Positions 52,807-56,005 of a DNA stretch of 56,005 nucleotides are shown one piece after another. The DNA is from a candidate division WOR-3 bacterium (lineage in GTDB: Bacteria > Hydrothermota > Tepidihabitantia > SM23-42 > JAOAFX01). A program made the position numbers and the translations under genes. Numbering within the stretch: the first letter of the stretch is position 1; every line of letters begins with the position of its first letter. The DNA is taken from NCBI GenBank assembly GCA_039802205.1, contig JBDRWD010000002.1, positions 1-56,005 of the forward strand. The letters are read 5' to 3'. Below the pieces are notes generated by a model, which was not told the origin of the DNA, searched no databases, and worked only from the letters and a program-made list of their open reading frames with translations.

Positions 52807-54063
52807 CTATTTAATTCTTTTCAAACGCGCGGCGAACACGCCATCGGTACCATGAAAACCAGGTAAAATTTTGAGATAGACATCGGCGTTGGGAACAAAC
52901 TCCTTTGCTGGTTCTAATTCAAAATTTTTATTCTCGTTTAGAAAGCGTTCGATAATCTCTTCATTTTCTCGGGGGAGGATACTGCAGGTAGAATAGACGA
53001 TTGAGCCCCCAACTCTCAAAAAGGTTGCAGCATTGGTCAGTAGACCATACTGTAAATTAGTCAATCGTGCAAGCACTTTTTTGTTTACCCGTTCTTTTAC
53101 CTCCGGTCTTTTGGCAATAACTCCCGAATTGGTACATGGTGCATCAACTAAAACTTTATCAAAATTCTCTAAGCAATAACGCCGTCCATCGGCGAGCAGA
53201 TATTTTATTATCCCCAGCCCCAACCTCTCTGCGTTTTCCACCACCAGCCGGAGCCGGGCGCTGCTTACTTCCCCAGCGACAATTAAACCATGATTATTCA
53301 TTAACTCTGCCATATAGGTTGCTTTACTACCGGGTGCAGAACAGAGATCCACAATCCTCTCACCAGGTTTAGGGTCTACGAGTCTACATATCATCCCCTG
53401 GGCTTCATCATGGATCGAGATAAAGCCCTGTTTGAGCAGAACATTATTGATCAAATTACCGAGACGGCTTATCTTGCGAAAATCCTCCAGCCAATTTGCA
53501 GGTCCAAATTCAATCCCCATTTCTTTAAGTTTTTGCTCCACAATCTCCGCGTTAGCTTTCAAACGATTGATGCGGATATAAGGGGTGGGACGCTCTTTAA
53601 ACGATTCAATAATCCTTTCCCCCTCAACCGGATAGGCTTCAAGAATTTTGCGCAAAATCCATACCTGCGGTTCGCGCATCGATTGTACTTTTTTATTGCG
53701 TATCACACCCCGGAGCACAGCATTGATCAACGCCTTCTCCTTAAGGCTGCGCCCCAATTTTACTGCCTCATTGACCACTGCGTATACCGGGATACGGTCC
53801 AGGAACAAATATTGATACACAGCAAGACGAAGAATATTTTTCAGCACCGGGTCTGCAGCATTGAAATCCCCTACGAATGTCTCCTTGATTATCTGATCAA
53901 TCTCTTCCTGATGGCGGAGGGTCCCAAAGGCAATCTCATTGGCTAGCGCCCGATCTTCTTCAGAAAGTTCATCGCGCTCAAAGATTACCCCCAGGGCTAA
54001 TTTTAAATTTGTGCCCTGATCTACCTCACATAAAGCTTGAAGCGCTGCTTCCCGAGCATTCAT
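52807..54063 (-). CDS. rsmB: 16S rRNA (cytosine-5)-methyltransferase RsmB
   Basis: A 418-residue RsmB/Sun protein. An N-terminal NusB-like RNA-binding domain (MNAREAALQALCEVDQGTNL to about residue 140) precedes the SAM-dependent m5C methyltransferase domain. The SAM motif reads VDLCSAPGSKATYMAELM; the two cysteines are in VDAPCTNSGVIAKRPEVK and YSTCSILPRENEEII, the latter the nucleophile. Motif IV reads PCTNSG instead of the commoner PCSGTG. It overlaps fmt by 4 nt and is last in yajC-def-fmt-rsmB. Confidence 0.95.
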   Translation of the reverse strand: MNAREAALQALCEVDQGTNLKLALGVIFERDELSEEDRALANEIAFGTLRHQEEIDQIIKETFVGDFNAADPVLKNILRLAVYQYLFLDRIPVYAVVNEAVKLGRSLKEKALINAVLRGVIRNKKVQSMREPQVWILRKILEAYPVEGERIIESFKERPTPYIRINRLKANAEIVEQKLKEMGIEFGPANWLEDFRKISRLGNLINNVLLKQGFISIHDEAQGMICRLVDPKPGERIVDLCSAPGSKATYMAELMNNHGLIVAGEVSSARLRLVVENAERLGLGIIKYLLADGRRYCLENFDKVLVDAPCTNSGVIAKRPEVKERVNKKVLARLTNLQYGLLTNAATFLRVGGSIVYSTCSILPRENEEIIERFLNENKNFELEPAKEFVPNADVYLKILPGFHGTDGVFAARLKRIK

Positions 54064-54980
54064 CTTTTAAATGCCTCGCCGTTTTTAATCCGATAACCAT
54101 TTATAAAGTCACTTCCAGACATTACCCTGCGATTTGCAGGTTTTAAGAGTCTAATAATCAGTGCACCATCACCACTACCCACTAAGAGTTCTTTATTTCT
54201 GATGTATAGCACACCCGGATCAATCTTTTCATCACAAGGTTCAACCTCGAGAATGGTCAATTCCATTTGCCGGAAATGGGTTCGGGCACCCGGACAGGGA
54301 TTAAGGGCACGTACCAGATTGAATATTTTCTTGCTGGGCTCATACCAGTTGATAAATGTCTCCTCCTTTTTGATCTTTGGAGCATAGGAAGCTTCGTTTT
54401 CGTTTTGCGCAATGGGTTGATATTCATTTTTTTCAATCATACGTAGCGCCTGGATTGCGAGTTCCCCTCCTAGTTGTGCGAGCCGCTGACTTAGACTTCC
54501 GTAAGTTTCCTTTTCACCAATTGGCACCTCTTGTTGGAGGATGATCTTACCGTGGTCAATCTTTTCGTCCATAAAGAAAATCGTAATGCCGGTTTTTTGT
54601 TCGCCAGCCATGATTGCCCTCTGTATCGGCGCAGCCCCGCGGTATTTGGGCAAAAGTGAAGGATGAATATTGATGCCACCAACTCGGGGGACTTTGAGCA
54701 AATCACCGCTGAGGATGTGGCCATAGGCAGAGAGCACGAAAATATCGGGTGCGATATCTGTTAATTGTTTGATAAAATCAGGAGCGTTGGGGTTATCGGG
54801 TGCAAAAAGCATTATATTATTTTCATTTGCCCATTTACCCACCAATGGCAATTCGACCGTCAAGCCGCGGCCTTTAGGTTTAGGTTTGGTTATAACCACA
54901 CCCGCCAGTCCATAAGACTCATGGATTTTTTGCGCAATCGGCTGGGAAAAATCGGTAGAACCAAAAAAGATTATCTTCAT
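54060..54980 (-). CDS. fmt: Methionyl-tRNA formyltransferase
   Basis: A 306-residue Fmt that formylates initiator Met-tRNA using 10-formyl-THF. Signatures are IIFFGSTDFSQPIAQ at the N-terminus, NIHPSLLPKYRGAAPIQRA with the catalytic Asn-His, and IDHGKIILQQEVPI; the C-terminal OB-like domain includes PCPGARTHF. Between def and rsmB it forms the common def-fmt-rsmB order, with 4-nt overlaps on both sides. Confidence 0.96.
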   Translation of the reverse strand: MKIIFFGSTDFSQPIAQKIHESYGLAGVVITKPKPKGRGLTVELPLVGKWANENNIMLFAPDNPNAPDFIKQLTDIAPDIFVLSAYGHILSGDLLKVPRVGGINIHPSLLPKYRGAAPIQRAIMAGEQKTGITIFFMDEKIDHGKIILQQEVPIGEKETYGSLSQRLAQLGGELAIQALRMIEKNEYQPIAQNENEASYAPKIKKEETFINWYEPSKKIFNLVRALNPCPGARTHFRQMELTILEVEPCDEKIDPGVLYIRNKELLVGSGDGALIIRLLKPANRRVMSGSDFINGYRIKNGEAFKR

Positions 54981-55504
54981 AATTGACTCAACGATTGCAA
55001 ATACTGTTTCACCTTTGCCTGTTCCTCTTCTTTCGTATAGTCAATAAAAAGAATTCCATCTAAATGGTCACTCTCATGCTGGATTGCCCGGGCAAGAAAA
55101 CCTTCAGCCTCCATCACTACCCTTTCGTTGAAGAGATTCTGGTAATGAAGGAGCAATTTTTTCGCGCGGGGAATGTGCAGATATAATCCAGGGAAACTGA
55201 GACATCCTTCTTCTTCCTCTATTACTCCTTCCTTCTTGAGAATCTTAGGGTTAATTATTACCGCAGGTTCAGGAGTATCTTCAAACGGTTTGAGATTTAC
55301 CACAAATAAGCGCCAGAGGGCACCAACTTGGTTCGCTGCCAGTCCCACACCATCATTTTTTAGCATCGTCTTAATCATTCCTTCCGCGAGCTCGAATATC
55401 TCATGGGTGATCTTTTCCACGGGCTTGGCTTTTTCCCTAAGCACTTGATTCGGATATTTTATAATATCCAGCTGCTCATTCTTTTTTACTTTTGAACTTA
55501 ACAT
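54977..55504 (-). CDS. def: Peptide deformylase
   Basis: A 175-residue deformylase. The three metal/active-site motifs are GVGLAANQVG, EEGCLSFPGLY and QHESDHLDGILFID (HExxH-type metal site). A lysine-rich eleven-residue N-terminal extension precedes the usual start (LDIIKYPNQVLREKA). It lies 28 nt after yajC and overlaps fmt by 4 nt. Confidence 0.96.
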   Translation of the reverse strand: MLSSKVKKNEQLDIIKYPNQVLREKAKPVEKITHEIFELAEGMIKTMLKNDGVGLAANQVGALWRLFVVNLKPFEDTPEPAVIINPKILKKEGVIEEEEGCLSFPGLYLHIPRAKKLLLHYQNLFNERVVMEAEGFLARAIQHESDHLDGILFIDYTKEEEQAKVKQYLQSLSQL

Positions 55505-55532
55505 TTCTAATCCCGACCAACTTACTGGCCAC

Positions 55533-55847
55533 TTATTTTTCGTTTTCCACCGAACCCACTTTAGAGATTATATGGTTCTTATCGATATCCACCTTTACTC
55601 CATCAGCAATTACCAGACTGACGATATTATCCTTCAAATTGGCAATCGTCCCGTAAATACCAGCCGAGGTAATCACCCGGTCGCCTTTTTTCAAGGAATT
55701 TAGTAATTGCTGATGTTGTTTCTGCCTTTTCTGCTGGGGCAGAACCAGTAGAAAGTAAAATACGATAAAGATAAGGATTAACGGTAAAAGGCTTAACAAT
55801 GGGTTCGATTGACCCTGATTTCCGGTTTGTCCAAAGAGTAGTTCCAT
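55533..55847 (-). CDS. yajC: Preprotein translocase subunit YajC
   Basis: A 104-residue YajC with one membrane helix (LLSLLPLILIFIVFYFLLVL), then RPQQKRQK-type QQKRQKQHQQLLNSLKKGDR and a cytoplasmic beta domain (VITSAGIYGTIANLKDN). It associates with SecDF, which is encoded separately at 17046-18557. GGAG lies 4 nt upstream of ATG 55847. Confidence 0.95.
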   Translation of the reverse strand: MELLFGQTGNQGQSNPLLSLLPLILIFIVFYFLLVLPQQKRQKQHQQLLNSLKKGDRVITSAGIYGTIANLKDNIVSLVIADGVKVDIDKNHIISKVGSVENEK

Positions 55848-55863
55848 TCTGCTCCTTTATCCA

Positions 55864-55891
55864 ATTATATCCACTTTTTGACAGAAGTCAA
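55864..55891 (-). promoter_or_regulatory. Promoter of yajC-def-fmt-rsmB
   Basis: On the minus strand TTGACT (55891-55886) and TATAAT (55869-55864) are 16 nt apart. The leader is about 10 nt and just holds the GGAG ribosome site. The remaining bases to the window end show no gene. Confidence 0.75.
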
Positions 55892-56005
55892 TAAATCGAT
55901 TTGAATCAAAAATAATCTTACCGAAGTGGGGTTATTTAATCAAAATAAAATATCTTACCCAAATACTTGAAAACATAGGCACCCCTGGATATATTCTATC
56001 CGAAA

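Overview
This AT-rich bacterial window looks like a chromosomal piece from an uncultured anaerobe. The best guess is candidate phylum WOR-3 (Stahlbacteria) or a close FCB-type relative. The guess rests on secreted LVIVD-repeat and GRNDG-repeat proteins with T9SS-like C-terminal sorting domains, a HEFFH metalloprotease with an SbsA-like Ig domain, and an Rnf-type module with sulfur-carrier genes. It is inference from gene content only. Standard sigma70-type promoters (TTGACN, 16-17 nt, TATAAT) are easy to see. Several sit so close to the start codon that the transcripts should be leaderless.

Layout: (1) 2-154, the tail of an unknown gene. (2) 370-12407, a tightly packed plus-strand block: TusA, DsrE2, three DsrE/F/H (TusD/C/B)-like proteins, a DUF438-hemerythrin-PAS protein, a ferritin-like protein, a NifS/IscS-like protein that lacks the PLP lysine, an unusual RnfC-D-G-E-A set without RnfB, then a UvrD helicase and a class V aminotransferase. 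(3) 12408-15594, a decayed secreted metalloprotease followed by a gene-free stretch packed with short palindromes. (4) 15595-19264, pgpA, secF, secD and pdxJ on the minus strand, with a divergent LUD-domain gene. (5) 20105-28395, secreted beta-propeller proteins, a DUF4139 protein, the remnant of a second DUF4139 gene, an L,D-transpeptidase, a small Hsp20, THEP1 and an unknown secreted protein. (6) 28635-42620, Pif1-WYL helicase, carAB, an unknown protein, a TPR protein, a sugar transferase, PPDK and a cyclic-2,3-diphosphoglycerate-synthetase-like GTPase. (7) 43081-44985, folD-mtnA. (8) 52765-44971, an eight-gene minus-strand operon: Roadblock, tandem DnaA-like ATPase, DUF4388-TPR, CheR, CheD, CheB, TPR, SuhB. 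(9) 55847-52807, yajC-def-fmt-rsmB.

Two gene sets stand out. The first is the sulfur-carrier/Rnf block, in which several proteins keep their fold and length but have lost signature catalytic or cluster-binding residues. The desulfurase has Thr for the PLP Lys. RnfA/E keep one of four [2Fe-2S] cysteines. The ferritin-like protein lacks the ExxH histidines. RnfG has instead gained a second flavinylation motif. This suggests a repurposed membrane redox/persulfide system. The second is the Roadblock/DnaA-like/DUF4388/CheRDB operon, a signalling module that has adaptation enzymes but no CheA, CheW, CheY or receptor nearby.
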